Source: Eriocheir sinensis (Eukaryota; Arthropoda; Malacostraca; Decapoda; Varunidae). Taken from it: a DNA stretch of 64,000 bases. A model generated the notes under the pieces. The model was not told the origin of the DNA, did not search any database, and saw only the letters and a list, made by a program, of their open reading frames with translations. The position numbers were made by a program, and so were the translations under genes. The stretch's first letter is position 1. The number at the start of each line of letters is the position of its first letter. Positions 1 to 14,000 of the stretch are shown piece after piece. Location of the stretch: positions 9,915,583 through 9,979,582 of the forward strand of contig NC_066518.1 of assembly GCF_024679095.1 (NCBI RefSeq). Reading direction: 5' to 3'.

Positions 1-1179
1 AACCTCTCAGCCCTGGCTTATAAACCCTCACATTCCCCATTTCACTCCAACTTCCTTCCTCACATCCTTCTTCCTTTCTTGCCTTCCTTATCACTCAGAT
101 CTATTAACATGAGGGGGGTGGGAGTGATCTCAGCTGACATCTTTGCTAACTGAATATAAAACAATCACAATAAAGAAAATACATGTTTGGAGGCTGTCAA
201 GAAATATAGTAATTCATATAGACGTACTGAACTGTGGCTGCATTCCTGGACAAACGAGGTCATCCAGTCCTGACAAGTTTGTTTTATTAATTGAGACACG
301 GAGACAGGACTCCATGCATAGCTCATCTCCTGCATCACATCTCGGTAAAGAGCCCGGGTGAACACACATGCACACACTGTTGCTTAAAAATATGCAGGGC
401 TTGAGGAGGAGGTAAATTTCTTCCTCTTTAATTCAATGTATATAAAATCAAATCTCTTAGTAGCTCGTCACTGGTTTAGTCATATTCTTGTTCTGTATTG
501 TTAGTTTCCACTTAAATTTCCTACATTTATGTTTTGCATATATTGCCAGAGTTAAACCCTACTGTTTTTCTGTGATGTTATCTATAAAGCTTCTTGCAAC
601 TTTTTTTGTGGTCACAGAATACTGATTCTCTCCCTTTGCCAAGGATTTTTTTTCTTTCATATGGTTTTGCTTTTTCTGTTACTGAATAAGAAGCTTTGTG
701 TTCCTGCTAGTGTATTCTCATGGCTTCTTTGAGGAGCATTTGAAGAGGACATTTTAGCTGCCTCAGAGTACTGATTACTTCCTTGCAGAGTAGCACACTG
801 TAGATGTGTTGTATATGTAAACAAATTGTCCTCCATCAGAGACAGGAGAGAGCCAATAAAAACAGTAATTACATAGATTATTATTTATGGAATAGAAGAC
901 ATCTCTTGAATAAAAGGATATCAATTGGTATAGCAAGAATCCCTTTATGTTCAATGAGGCTTCATCTCAAAGTTATTATATACTGTTCATATATAGATCT
1001 TTGGAGCTTGGCACCCCATGTGACTTAGGGTGTTGAGTTGAAGGATAGCATGAATATTCTAGCCAGCCTTAGCTTGCTATAAGATCTTCTTGACCTATCC
1101 CAGCCTGCTGTAACTGCATCTATTTTGTCAGGTCTTAACTTTGCGTGCATGTCATGGCTGCATGCTGCTGCTTCCACAG
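1..1179 (+). other. Upstream intron of the CAMTA gene
   Basis: AT-rich sequence with no supportable exon. It ends in a pyrimidine-rich acceptor (CTGCTTCCACAG) directly before the large polyglutamine exon. The short open frames here have no recognisable protein character. It is read as the 3' part of an intron because the following exon starts in the middle of a CAMTA protein. Confidence 0.6.
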
Positions 1180-1716
1180 GTGACGTCAACGAGTGGGCCA
1201 GGTGGGTGCGTCACCTCCCAGTACCAGGGCGTAGCTCAGGAGGGGGCCTGCCCACCAGAGCCCCCACCCTCTACCAGCAACACCACTAATAACAACAATA
1301 ATAACAACAATAGTAACAGCAACACCACCACGTCCAACAACAATAACAACAATCTCAACACCACCACAGCCCCGCTAATCCTAAACCTGTCCAACATCCA
1401 GGGCGGGGGCGGGCTACTGATCCTCAACAGTGGGGGAGGTGGTGGGCACCACCCACCTTCACATCCCCCACTGGCTGGCCCCCTCACGCTCACTTCTTAT
1501 CTGGGTCAGCCCCATCCTGCCTCCACCGCCGCCTCCATCATCCAAGGACCTCCCCTCGTCCCTCACTCCACCCAGGTAGCACATCTTCACCACACGCATC
1601 ACCACCATCATCACCCGCAGCAACATCACCACATGCACCAGCAGCAGCACCATGCCTCACAACATGGGCCACAGCAGCAGCAACAACAACAGCAACAACA
1701 ACAACAGCAACAGCAG

Positions 1717-1772
<56 letters not shown>

Positions 1773-1986
1773 ACAAGCTACCCCTGCACCTCAGCATAAT
1801 GCTAATCTTTTGGTTAAAAGAGAAGGTGATAAAGATGTAATGGAAAGTCTCAAACTAGATGCAACAAATGGCAATATTGCCATGGATTCTGGCACATTTG
1901 CTAATCTTGTATCCAGTCTTGAGGCTGGTGAAGCAAGAACAAATCAACAACAGCAACAACAGCAGCATCAACAACAACAACAACAA

Positions 1987-2018
<32 letters not shown>

Positions 2019-5000
2019 ACAGCAGCAACAACAACAGCAGCAGCAGCAGCAGCAGCAACAGCAACACCAAAATCAGTCACAGCAACAACCGTCAAAGGAC
2101 ACATTCCTCAGCATTAAAGCTGAATTGTCGGAACTTTCAGTTGAAAAGGCTGAGCTGTTCTCTAACACGTTAGATCTCTCTCCTGATGACATTCAGAAAA
2201 CTCTCTCGGCTAACCTTCCCCCAGGGTCATGTGGCCGCAAAGCACCCTCTACCTCTGATGTCAACCCAATGGACTTTATTGACAATGACATGACATCACC
2301 TGAGGATGATGTTCTGGCTAATCTTGATGCTTTTGATATGCTGAGTGATTTTCCTGATCTTGATCATTATGACACATCCCCTCCAGATAATCTGAATAGT
2401 AATAATAGTAATAGCAGCAGCAGCAGCAGCACAAATAATAGTGGTAAATCTGTGACAAATCAGAGTCAACAGACGACCCGAATGGACTACAGGGAGAACA
2501 CTGCGAACATAACAGACTACTCTCCGGAGTGGGCATATCCTGAGGTGAGTTTGACATTTATTCATTTTTCTATTTTATGCCTAGTCTGAATTTTTATGCT
2601 TATATGAAATTTTCAAACTAATGTACTGAATATCAATTTATTATATGATCAAATATATGTATAATCTTCAGCCATGAATTTACTTTAAATGTTGCAGCAT
2701 GTTACAAATGAAAGTGCAAATTCATGTCAAAATAAATGAGTAATGAAATGTGTTACAAGATACACGAATGTGAAATATAAAAGATTGTATGTACTTACCC
2801 ATGCCATAATTCTGACCACATTCTTCATGTTCCAGTCAATGCTGCATTTTAACATTTATCGCATGTGTCCTCTATCCCTGTTTAATGATGCCTCAGGGAG
2901 GAGTCAAGGTGCTGGTAACGGGGCCATGGTATAGCAGTTCTTCGCCCTACACTGTGCTTTTTGATGGTGTCCCCACATCCACCACCCTTGTCCAGTCAGG
3001 CGTCCTACGGTGCTACTGCCCAGGTGAGGCCGAGAGAGTTAAGCCTTCCTGTATTGTGTCTCATCTTTAATATGGTCTGAAATATGCCATCAAACCTAAA
3101 GATTCAGCTTCATATGTTCATCAGTAACTGTACTTGTATGCTTCTGTATTCATAAAAAATTCAAAAGACATTGGAATAAGGCTTTCAGTTTAATATCAGA
3201 AGTGTTTGTGACTATAGGACGGGAGTTATGACCGAAGTCCATGGAAAACAGTAGTGTCTCCTAATACTTATGATGGTAGTCAATGAATCACTTAATATGC
3301 AAGGAGAGACTTACAATACTATATGTAAACCTCTTCATCTACATCTTTATATATGACTTTTTGCACTCATTGTGATACTTTATTAAAACTGTATTGTAAT
3401 TTTACCCTGCATGTTATAACAGTACCAAGTTTACTTTTACCCTTATATACTCACTTATGCTTTTATGAATTTTTCCCATTTCCAGCACATGAGGTTGGCT
3501 TAGTGACTCTTCAGGTTGCCTGTGAGGGTTTTGTCATCTCCAATTCTGTGATATTTGAGTACAAAAAACCTCCATCCGATGAGAACAAAGTCAAAGAGGT
3601 AAATACTGAGTGTCGGTGTTGCATATACCTATATTGTTTTTAGATTTAGAGTCCTAACAACTTTCATCATAAGGGAAATAAAACATTCTTTATATTTTCA
3701 TCTTGGTATTTTGTTCAGTTTGATAAGTTTTATTCTGAAGTGAGTTCGCTGTCAGTTGTTATTACCACACAATATTGTAATATTTTCTATGATGCATTGT
3801 TATAATTGACAGTTTCTGGGTTGGTTGGCACAGGAGCAGGTCATACGGGAGCAGGATGAACACCTGCTCAAGTTCACCCTCCTGCAGCGGCTGGAGACCA
3901 TGGAGACGAGGGTCCAGGTCTGCCCTGACAGCCAGAAAAGCCCATCCAATTATGAGAGTGATGTCATGATGCACAAAGCTCATAACTTTGAGGTAGCGTC
4001 TTATGATCCAGGGATACATGGTGGGAAAGCCTCTTTGATGCTTTTATATTTATTGTAACTGTCTAGTATGATTCAGTTATTATGCTAGCCTCTAACTTAT
4101 CATATCTTTTAGAATCAAACCATGTCTTTTTTCTACACTAGTTATTTATGTAGCTTTTCTTTTTCCTGTCAAGCTCTCCCTGCACTCAAACTTACAGGCA
4201 TCCCTCATTATACAGCAGGGTTACATATCATGTTTCTTCTGTTGTGTGATAAAGTTAGTCATATATTTTGCACCAGAACCCTTGCTGTAATATTGTGCAC
4301 CTGTTTCTTACTTAACAGAGTTAAAAGTGTCAATGCTTCAGAAACAATCACTATTTACTCAAGGTGACAGGGTTGCAAAGTGACTGTGGGCCATTATTGT
4401 CCAGTTTGCAATCAAAACAATTATCCATTCCTCTCTTTTCCTATTTAGTCCTGTTTGAGGATGTGTAGATGAGGATTTCCACTTCATGGTTCTGTAGTCA
4501 TATTGAAAAAGATATGTAATAGGTGCTATTTCTATCTCATCTCTTTATCATCTTTGAAGCAGACATGAATATTCTTGCACCTTGTATAATGCTAGTAATC
4601 ACATTGGTTGAAACAGTTACGTAATATGAAAAATTTTACTAAGTGTTGGCCATACATTTGGAATGTATTACAATTGGCCTTATGAATCTGAATATGTATA
4701 AATTTTATCGCACTTTCAGGAGCGAGTTGTATCGTATTGCCAGAGGATGAGCGGCAAGCAGTGGCTCAGCATGGACCACGGTTTTGCCTCTGGCCTTCCT
4801 GACCTTCATGGTCTCACTCTTCTGCACTTGGCAGCCATGCTAGGTTACTCTAGGTACATAATACTCTATCTTATACATAGTTTTTGTCAGGATATAATAT
4901 TAGAATTATTATATTTAGTTTGTCTAATCCATTAAGAAAGTATTACTGTGAAATAAATAACAAATATACATGACCATACCAGCAGTAACTAGTAACACTT

Positions 5001-8000
5001 AAAATATTAAAATATTTTGACCTGTGCCTTGGATGCTGCTGCATTGTAGAATATTTATCCAAGTTTTGTGAAATATTTATAACTGAAATATTTCAATTTA
5101 GCAACTATAAAAAAGATAGCACCAGTATTCCATTGCTAGATGTAAGTTGCATCCTCATACTGGACATTCCTGGAATTTGTGCATTAAACAATAGCAGAGG
5201 CTGATGGGTGTCCATCTTTCACATAATTTAATTTCAAATAATTAAAAACTTTTACAAACAAAAACAAATGCTGCTGGCTATAATATGCAGTCTTTTTATG
5301 TTGTCATCTACCATTGCCTCATGCTTTTCATTATAAGAAGTACTGTTGTCATTCATTTAGGGAACACCATCACTTAGGCATCAGCAACTAATTATGCATT
5401 TGAGACATTTCCTAGTGCTGCCTCACACTGGGGAGCAAGCAGAACATATTATTACAGTTTCATAATTTTGCATGCATGAGGTCTGTTATAGACTGGTCTG
5501 TATAAGAGACTATTTGAGCAAATTTTAAACCAATTTATTACTTTTCTAATGCATTTCGGAAGATGTAAGTTTTTTTTTTTTTTTTTTTTTTTCTAAAAAC
5601 ATTCTGAAAAGAATTCAACTACATTTTCTAAGGCAAAGAATATACACCATCTATGAAAAAAGAGATGATTTTGGTTGGGTATTGTTATGTTCATTGAACT
5701 AATTTCTACTTTGTTTTATATTCCTTCAAGGTTAATTGTCATGTTATTGCGTTGGCGTGAAGAAAATCCATCTCTGGTGCTTGAGTGTGAAGTTGATGCC
5801 TTGCGTCAAGACTCCCGGGGATGTACCCCTCTGAGCTGGGCATGTTCCCGGGGCCACCGCCACACTGCCCTCCTGCTCTACCGCTGGAACTCGCAAGCAC
5901 TGCACTCGAAAAATCAGCTGGGTCAGACTCCTTTGCAGTGTGCCACCATTAATGGTAAATGATTTTTCATATAGTATAATTATGCAAAAGAATGTACATT
6001 AATAAAATATTAAGGTATTTTGATTAGGTAAATTTAATCTCAAAACAAATAAAAGAGGCCTGGATTGACTGCATAATAATCTTAAATGTACCGCCTATGA
6101 GACCTTAAATAAGCTAAGTATGTTTATGCCAGTACACATACTACCAGCCTTTGGAAATTTTGGTAATGAAAAGATTGATTGACTAACTAATTCATTATTT
6201 TTGAGTGACTAGAAACATATGCACATTAAACCTATGTTGTAATCCTATCAACATACGATTGATGGTTTTATAATTATTTTTTGAGTAATATAACCCAGTC
6301 GTATAGTGAGAGATGATAGTTTTCAGGAAATTGCTTAACCATTTCTGTGTTCATTAGCTAGGGAAGTATGAGGGTTTGATAACCTTCAAACTGACATTAT
6401 AACCCCCCACAGGGCACCACGCTCTAGCGGAGGAGTTGCAACAACTGGATGGACAACGAGAACAGAGAGGCAGCATGGAAGGATTGCATTTGTCTCTCTC
6501 CTCCTCCTCTTCTTCGCTATCCCAACTCTCAACCTCCAGCACCACCTCCACCACGACTTCCTGCAGCAACACCACCAGCATCAGCCCAGGAATGTCTGTG
6601 ATTGGAGTAGCCCAGCACTCGCCTGATGTGTTCCTTCGGCCATCCCCACGCAGGTACTTTTTTTTTTTTTTTTTTTTTTTTTTCCAAAGTAGTAGTTTGG
6701 CTACCATGAATGTGCCAGCCCTTACTAAACTTCCCTTGTTGATATTTTTATTATTTTTTTATTACAAAGATGTGAAGTAAAGTAATATGTAAAGAAATGT
6801 TGAAGTAAATGGTCACACAACAGTCAGTGCAAATTAAATGTTCTGGTATGAAAATCCAGTGATTTTAATCAATTAATTTATTTATGTTTTAAGACTACAT
6901 TTAGCTGAAATATTGTCAAGCAAGGTAATTTACATTGGCATATCCTTGGCCAAGTCCCAGATTATTGTACTCTGATCAGGTTCACAACAAAATAAATGAT
7001 AGTAATCATAATGTTTACCAATGTGATTTTGACTTTTCAGATGTGACTTTAAAAAGCAACGGCACCTCAGCGTAGACCTTCCTCTTAGCAGCGAACAGGA
7101 TTCTGGGCGTCCCATAGGCTGCCTGTCACCCGCCTCCTCATGGAGTGACACTTCAGTTCGGCGCGGCAGACTCATCAAAAGACCTTCTGTTGACTCTGGC
7201 ATAAATTTGGCCAATGTTGATAATTACAAGAGAACCAGTCTTGACTCAGGTCTAGATATTCTACAGAAATATTCCAGGTAAATTGTAGGCTAAATATAAA
7301 GTTTATTCATTCAGTTGTCTATGACAGGCAGTGGAAAACAGAAATGTTCATTCTTTATTACCCTGTCTCAGGGATGCTGGAAACAAGTGACAACATTTTT
7401 ATTTTTTAAATTTAGTTTGTGGCCTGGCAAGTGTGTTAACAATTTTCATGATTTTATATCAGCAGGGATGTAATAACAGATGTGAAAAATCTTCCTGCCT
7501 ACACAATATTCTAACTTGCATTACTACATTTTGAATGTCACCTGACTGTGTGTGACATTTTGGGCTCCATTAAATATCATTACAGCATATTCTTCAAGAG
7601 GGAAAATTTCATATATGGGTACGTTGACCCTGTAATATCTATCATAAAATGTTTGTACAAAAGACATATCTAAACAAAGGTTCCACAGCAAGAGTTCAAT
7701 GTCAGATGTCTCATTACTGCTATTCATTGCATTTCTTCACTCAAAAAGCTTTCACTTTCTACAAGCTTTGGTGTGAAAATTCAAGTGTTTTATCCCTTAT
7801 CATCTTGCCCATGGCTGTAAATGTATTTATTTGCTGGTAGGAGGCCATTGGCAATTACAACATAGTGTCTGATGCTGCTCTTTCCACAACTTGTTTTCCA
7901 GTAGTTTCTTGACTAGGGACATTTTTCAACATTGGACTCAACATAAAGTCTCCTTCCGTCACTGCCAAACAAACCTCAAGGAAGTTTTGCACTGACTTCC

Positions 8001-11000
8001 TCATGTGCCTGCTGAAATAACAAATTGGCAGTACTCTTCTAAATAATCTTTCTGTATCTCCAATGTGTTACATACATTTTAGCAATACTGTGCATCAAAT
8101 TCTAAGAGGAAGTGTACAAAATCACATAAACAACAACATGATCATTGGTATTTCCAGAGGTGATGTTGCAAGTCCTCAAGTGTCAACACCGTCACTCACC
8201 CTGGACAACTCTGGAGAGGACATTGCCGACTCTCCCATGCCCTTCCAGTTTACTCCAGGTCAGAGCTTTTTTCTTATTTTGCTTAAGGAGATGGTTTATT
8301 ATACATCTTCAGCCATTATTCATTAATTAGTTTGGGGTGGGGTTTGTTAAAATGGATGAGTTGCAGATGCCCTTTGTCTTTTCCAAAATTTTTACAGCTT
8401 AGAACTTCAGACTTTATATCTGATTTTTTTTTCCTTCTAGGCATGATATTGATATTTTCAATACACGTTTTCATTATTGGCTGTTTCTTTGCATGCTTTG
8501 CACTGGTTCCCCTTCAAAGATTCTCTATTGCTTGTGAACAATACTTTTTCAGTACCGTTTCACCACATAGATTTCTCCTTCATAAGAAGTTTTTGATATA
8601 TTATAGTAAAAACAAAAAATTTTCAACTCACTGAGCTGTAGGTAAGGGAGTATTTAGAAAACTTCACTATTTCTCTGTTCTGGAGCATTACCAAGGTTGG
8701 TCAGACGAGTAACACACATGGCCTGGTTAATTGCCACAGGTGGGAGCAGCCAGATACAGGCGGAGGGAGAGGAGGAGGAACACTCATCCCTCAGAGGTGA
8801 GCTGTAGTAAGAATGGGGCTGTTTGGATAATATGGTGGGGTTGTAATCATGCTCTTGATATATTTTGCCTGTTGTGTATTTGTGTGAGTGAGCAGTTACC
8901 TAAGTTAGTGTACAGGGCCTGAGCTGTTCTCATAGTGTCTCTCCATATCTACATTTTGTCCAGCCTTTCTTTTAACCTATCAACACTTTTTGCTGCAATC
9001 ACTTATCCCTTTAATCTGTTCTAAGCACGTATGCTTTTGCTGAAGAAAGCTGTTTCTGACATCACTACAGCATCTAGTCTTCCTCAGCTTGTTTTTGTGT
9101 CCTCGTAAATACTTAAGTTTTGTGCTTCTCTTTGTGACTGCACAATCAGGCCTCATCTGTTTACCTCTTTGTGTGTGTGTGTGTATTTACCAAATTGTGA
9201 TGTAGAAAAGGTGAGCTACTCTCCTGGGGTTCTGTCTCCAAGTCACAGTTTATCAAATTTAGCTTTAAATTCATGAATATTTGTTAAATTTATGAATGTA
9301 AGCGTGTGCATGTGCGTGCATGCATGTGTGTATTTACCTTGTGATATACAAAATGAGCTATGCTCGTAGGGTTCCATCTTCAAGTCTCAGTTGATTGAAC
9401 TTGGCTTTAAACTCATTTAACTTTTGGATTACACAACCTTTTTGCCCATGCTGTTCCACTGCTTGATGCATCTATTGGAAAAGCTATATTTCTTAATGTC
9501 TTTCATGTATCTGTCATGCCCCGGGAGCTTATTTTTCTATTTCCTCTATTTTCCAACACATCCTCTGCGTGTATCGAAACACACGAGAAGTTCATCAAGA
9601 CAAGGTGAGGGTATTCGCCAGCTGCCTGGTATTGAACCCGCAACCAGCGTGACGGGAGAGCCACTCCTTACCGAGTCGGCCAAAGAGGTACCCCACTGGC
9701 TAAGTGGATTATGGGAGGCTCGTTCATCAGGCATAGTCGCTGCACTACACATCTTGTCTTTTTCAACTCCCTTTCATGTCCTCTACCTATTTTCTTGCTT
9801 CATAAAAACAGATCATCTCTGTCTATTCCATCCGGTTCAGGATTAAGCATGTAAATATGTCTATCTCCTATCGTCCCTTGCTTTATCTGGCCACCATGTG
9901 TTTGATATTCCTTTGCATATACATCAGTAGGAAAACACAGAAACAACCATAAAGTTATGATGTAATGAAAGATTAAACAAATGGAAAAATAGGTACTAGA
10001 TGTCTTAAGGGTGACTTACTTTAGGCAGTCTTTATTTCTCTCATAATGTCTTATTTTTTTATGTTAAGGCTCAACCTCCACTGTCTTTTCTCAGGAAGCA
10101 GACTTAGTGGTGGCAATTATTATTATTAATTATTTATTTTTTATTGCAGTTATATTGTTGATTTTTTTCACTTGCTATGCTATGGTCTTGACAACACTAT
10201 TTGATCTATTGCCTGTTGTATATAGTTTGTACTTTTTTTTTTTTTTCAGTCATTTTACACACATACTAAAGTCAGAATTTTGACCTTCAGTACATCCAAA
10301 ATTAAATCTTTCAAAATTTGGACATGAAATTATGATGCAAATTAACACCAAGTCTCTTGTCAACAGGTGTCGACAGCAGTTATGCCAGTCGTCGAGAGTC
10401 CCTCAGCTCAGAGATGGCTGGCCTGGCCGCCCCGGATGACAGTCGGGTTCTCACACTGGCTGAGCAGATCATTGCTGCACTTCCTGAAAGAATTAAGGTA
10501 TATTTTTCTAATGTTTCAATTACTTCACAGAATAAAACCTATGGTAAAAACTGAACAACTATAAATCTTCATCAAACTGAAACTCATCACTATGAAGGAA
10601 ATGTTAGGAGGATACTTAATTTTTTTAATTTTTATTTAATATTTACAATATTAGAAAAAAGTATTTGATTTTTCTGATGGTACACCAGAGTGATGGAGAG
10701 GAGCTCATGCAACTTGAGCCCAGCCCAGTACCGGCTGATCCTCCGTCATCAGACCTGGATATGGAAGTGATCTTGGATGAGCCGCCAGACACAACATCAG
10801 AGTTTAACTTTGAGTTCTCAGATATAACATCTTACAGGTAAGGTGAACAAAGATCTTGCATCTTAGAAATAAAGATTGAGAGGTTTGTACATTAAAATTT
10901 CCCATATAAACAATTAATGTGGCTTGATGAAATCATATTTTCTTCTGGATTTGCATCATGATAGATCATGTGTGCTAATCTTATATAAACAATTTTTTTT

Positions 11001-14000
11001 CAAACAAAGAGAGGAGAGCCCATCCACAGTATTCAGTAATAGTTATCCAGTGCTGGGCACCGCTGACTGAAAAGTTACCTTCGCTAACTGGTAATCCACT
11101 AACTAGAAAGTTAGCTTCGCTTTTGCCAAACCGCTAAACTGATAAAGAAATTAGTGGAAGCTAACACTAATCACTAAATGCTAACTTTTTTATATGGATT
11201 TAGCTTCGGTTTAGTATTTTGGCTCTATAACCCTTAAAAACAGACCTAATAACCTGAAATTTCAATATGTTATAGCTTAGACATAGAGCTTTCCAGAAAG
11301 GTATACATGCCAAAATCAAATGATGATAATGGTTTACACAAATAAACAAATTAAATTCAGAAGAGAAGAGAAAGAAGCCTCCAGTTTATCCTAAATCTGC
11401 ATATTTTATTCAAGATTTCCTGCAGATTTATGCATTTTTTACTCATTTCCATAACAGACACATTTATTTTTTATTATTTTAAGTTTATTTCTTGTTAGGA
11501 GGAAAGTATCAAATTCTAGTTATTAAATCCCGAGTTCAAAGAGTTGGAAATGGAAGATGCATTACCCTGAAATACCAAAAAGTTTCCCTAATAATTGTCC
11601 AATTACCCTACTTTAAGGTATAATTTACCCAAAAGTGGAAGCCCTGGAATTATTGCGCCATGTGGCTTAACTGGTGCTGTGTCTGCCCACAACGAACAAA
11701 AAAAAACCTGTATGATTTTTTTAGTGAACTTAAAGTTAGCGGAGGAGGAACTACATTTAGCGGAAGCTAAATGGTCTGCTAATTGTTTCTAAAGTTAGCA
11801 AAAACGCTAATCAGCTAATGAAAAAGTTAGCTTCGCTAATTAGCGGTTAGCGGAACCATGCCCTCCACTGGAGTTATCCCAATTTTCATTTGCGTAAGAA
11901 TAAACCTAAGTATTTCTGTATGTTTTCTTTCCTATCATTTTGCTTATTGGCCCTGTAAATAAAAAAAAATAAGATGAAAGGAAATAAATCCTAATTAGAA
12001 GTTCTTGCTCTTCCATACTGGATAGTAATCAGTGATGAATATGCAGTCATTATTAAATCCATTCACTAAATTAAAGAATCCTCCCGGTAGGGTTGTGAAA
12101 TTCCCGGGAATTTTGAACCAGTAAATTTTCCATGGGAATTTTGAGAATTTTCGGAACTTTGAGAATTGAGAAACCAGTGTTTGGGGACTGTTAGTGAATG
12201 TCCCTTAGTCCATTGGTGGAACAGGCAGGAGTTTTTAAGTGATGCCTATCGAGGCTCATGTTGCCCTCCGGTTAACCTAACCTAACAAAACCCCGAACAG
12301 TTTCAATAGGTCTTGACTCAGAAAATTCATAAAAATTCATATATGCTTCCTTACTAATGTGACTTTCTATACAACAAAGTGAGGTCAGTCTTTGTTGATT
12401 TTTACCATAAGGTGCCAGCTATCATGCATTTGAAGATACCCTAAATTTAACCTAACCTAACAAAACCACAGAAAGTTACCATACATCTTTTCTCAGAAAA
12501 AAACTCTTACTTACATATGAGACTTTCTATAAAGCACATTGAAGGCTTTCTTTGTTAATTTATGCTATAGGTTTCTGGATATCATGTGTCTGAAAATTCC
12601 CTAAACTTATCCTAACATAACCTAACAAAACCTCAAACAATTACCATAGGTCTTGATTCAGAAAATTTATATATGCTTCCTTACTAATGAGACTTTCTAT
12701 ACAACACAGTGACAGTGAAGTCATTCTTTGTTGATTTATACCATAAGGTGTTGGCTATCATGTGTTTGAAGATACCCTAAACTTATCCTCACCTTACCTT
12801 GCAAAAACTCAGACAATTACTATAGGTCTTGTCTCAGAAAATTCATATATATGCTTCCCTACTAATGAGACTTTCTATACAAGAAAGTGGTGTCATTCTT
12901 TGTTGATTTAGATACCATAAGATGCTGCCTATTATGTGTTTGAAGATGCCCTAAACTTAACCTCTACCTGTAATCCCTGAAACTACACCTCACCCATCGT
13001 GAGTAGTGGGGGGAGTTCTGGAGCTGCCCTGTGTAGGCCACTCGGCCTCTATGTTCTTATGTTCTTATGTCCTAACAAAACCTCAGTTATACTATAGGTC
13101 TTGACTCAAAAAATTCATATATGCTTCCTTACTAATGAGATTTTCTATACAACAAAGTGAGGTCATTCTTTGATGATTTATACCAAAAGGTGCTGGGAAT
13201 CATGTGTTTGAAGATTCCCTAAACTTGACCTAACCTTACCTACCAAAACTCAAAACAGTTACTACTGGTCTTGACTCAGAAAATTCTTATAGCTTCCTTA
13301 CAAATGAGACTTTCTACAAAACAAAGTGAACTTTCAACTTATTCAATTGCAGATATATTGATGTTGGCACTCCAAGTTCCTCCATGAGTCCTGCCTCATC
13401 CAGCTGCCTCCCCTCCCCGGCCTCCTTCACTCTGGAGAGTCCTTCTCCCCCACCCACCACAGCTGACTTCTCAGAGTTTTTCCAAGCCTCCACAAGAGAT
13501 TTCTCCAGGGATTTCTCAAATTTAACTCTGTCAGGTTAGTAGTTACTGTCTTTAGATATTGAATATCTTGTTATTTATTTATAGTTTGAAGGGTAGTATG
13601 CTGTGGATTATTTATACAAGCATTATTGTGTGGCTGGGGGATTTTCTCCTCTCAGGGGTTCTATGTTCTTGTCTATGATTAGCAGTCAGCTCAATCCATG
13701 ATCTGAATTGGGTGGCCTGCATCCCCTCCCTGTAAAATGTCCCCCTCGCCCAAAACAAAAATAAAAGGTAGAGGCCAAGGTTGAGGCTCTGGTCACCACC
13801 TCAACCCAGGTCTCCTAGGGGGCTCAGCCACCCAGCAGATTTTTTAAATGCATTCACCCACTAACCAGAAATAAGAAAACTCGGCAGAGCTGCTTTTGTA
13901 TTCAGATTCATGCCATCCATTTACATATTTTTATATATTATGCAAGGCATGACATTTCTCTCTGATTAACATGTATTCTAACTTCAGATCGTGAACAGAG

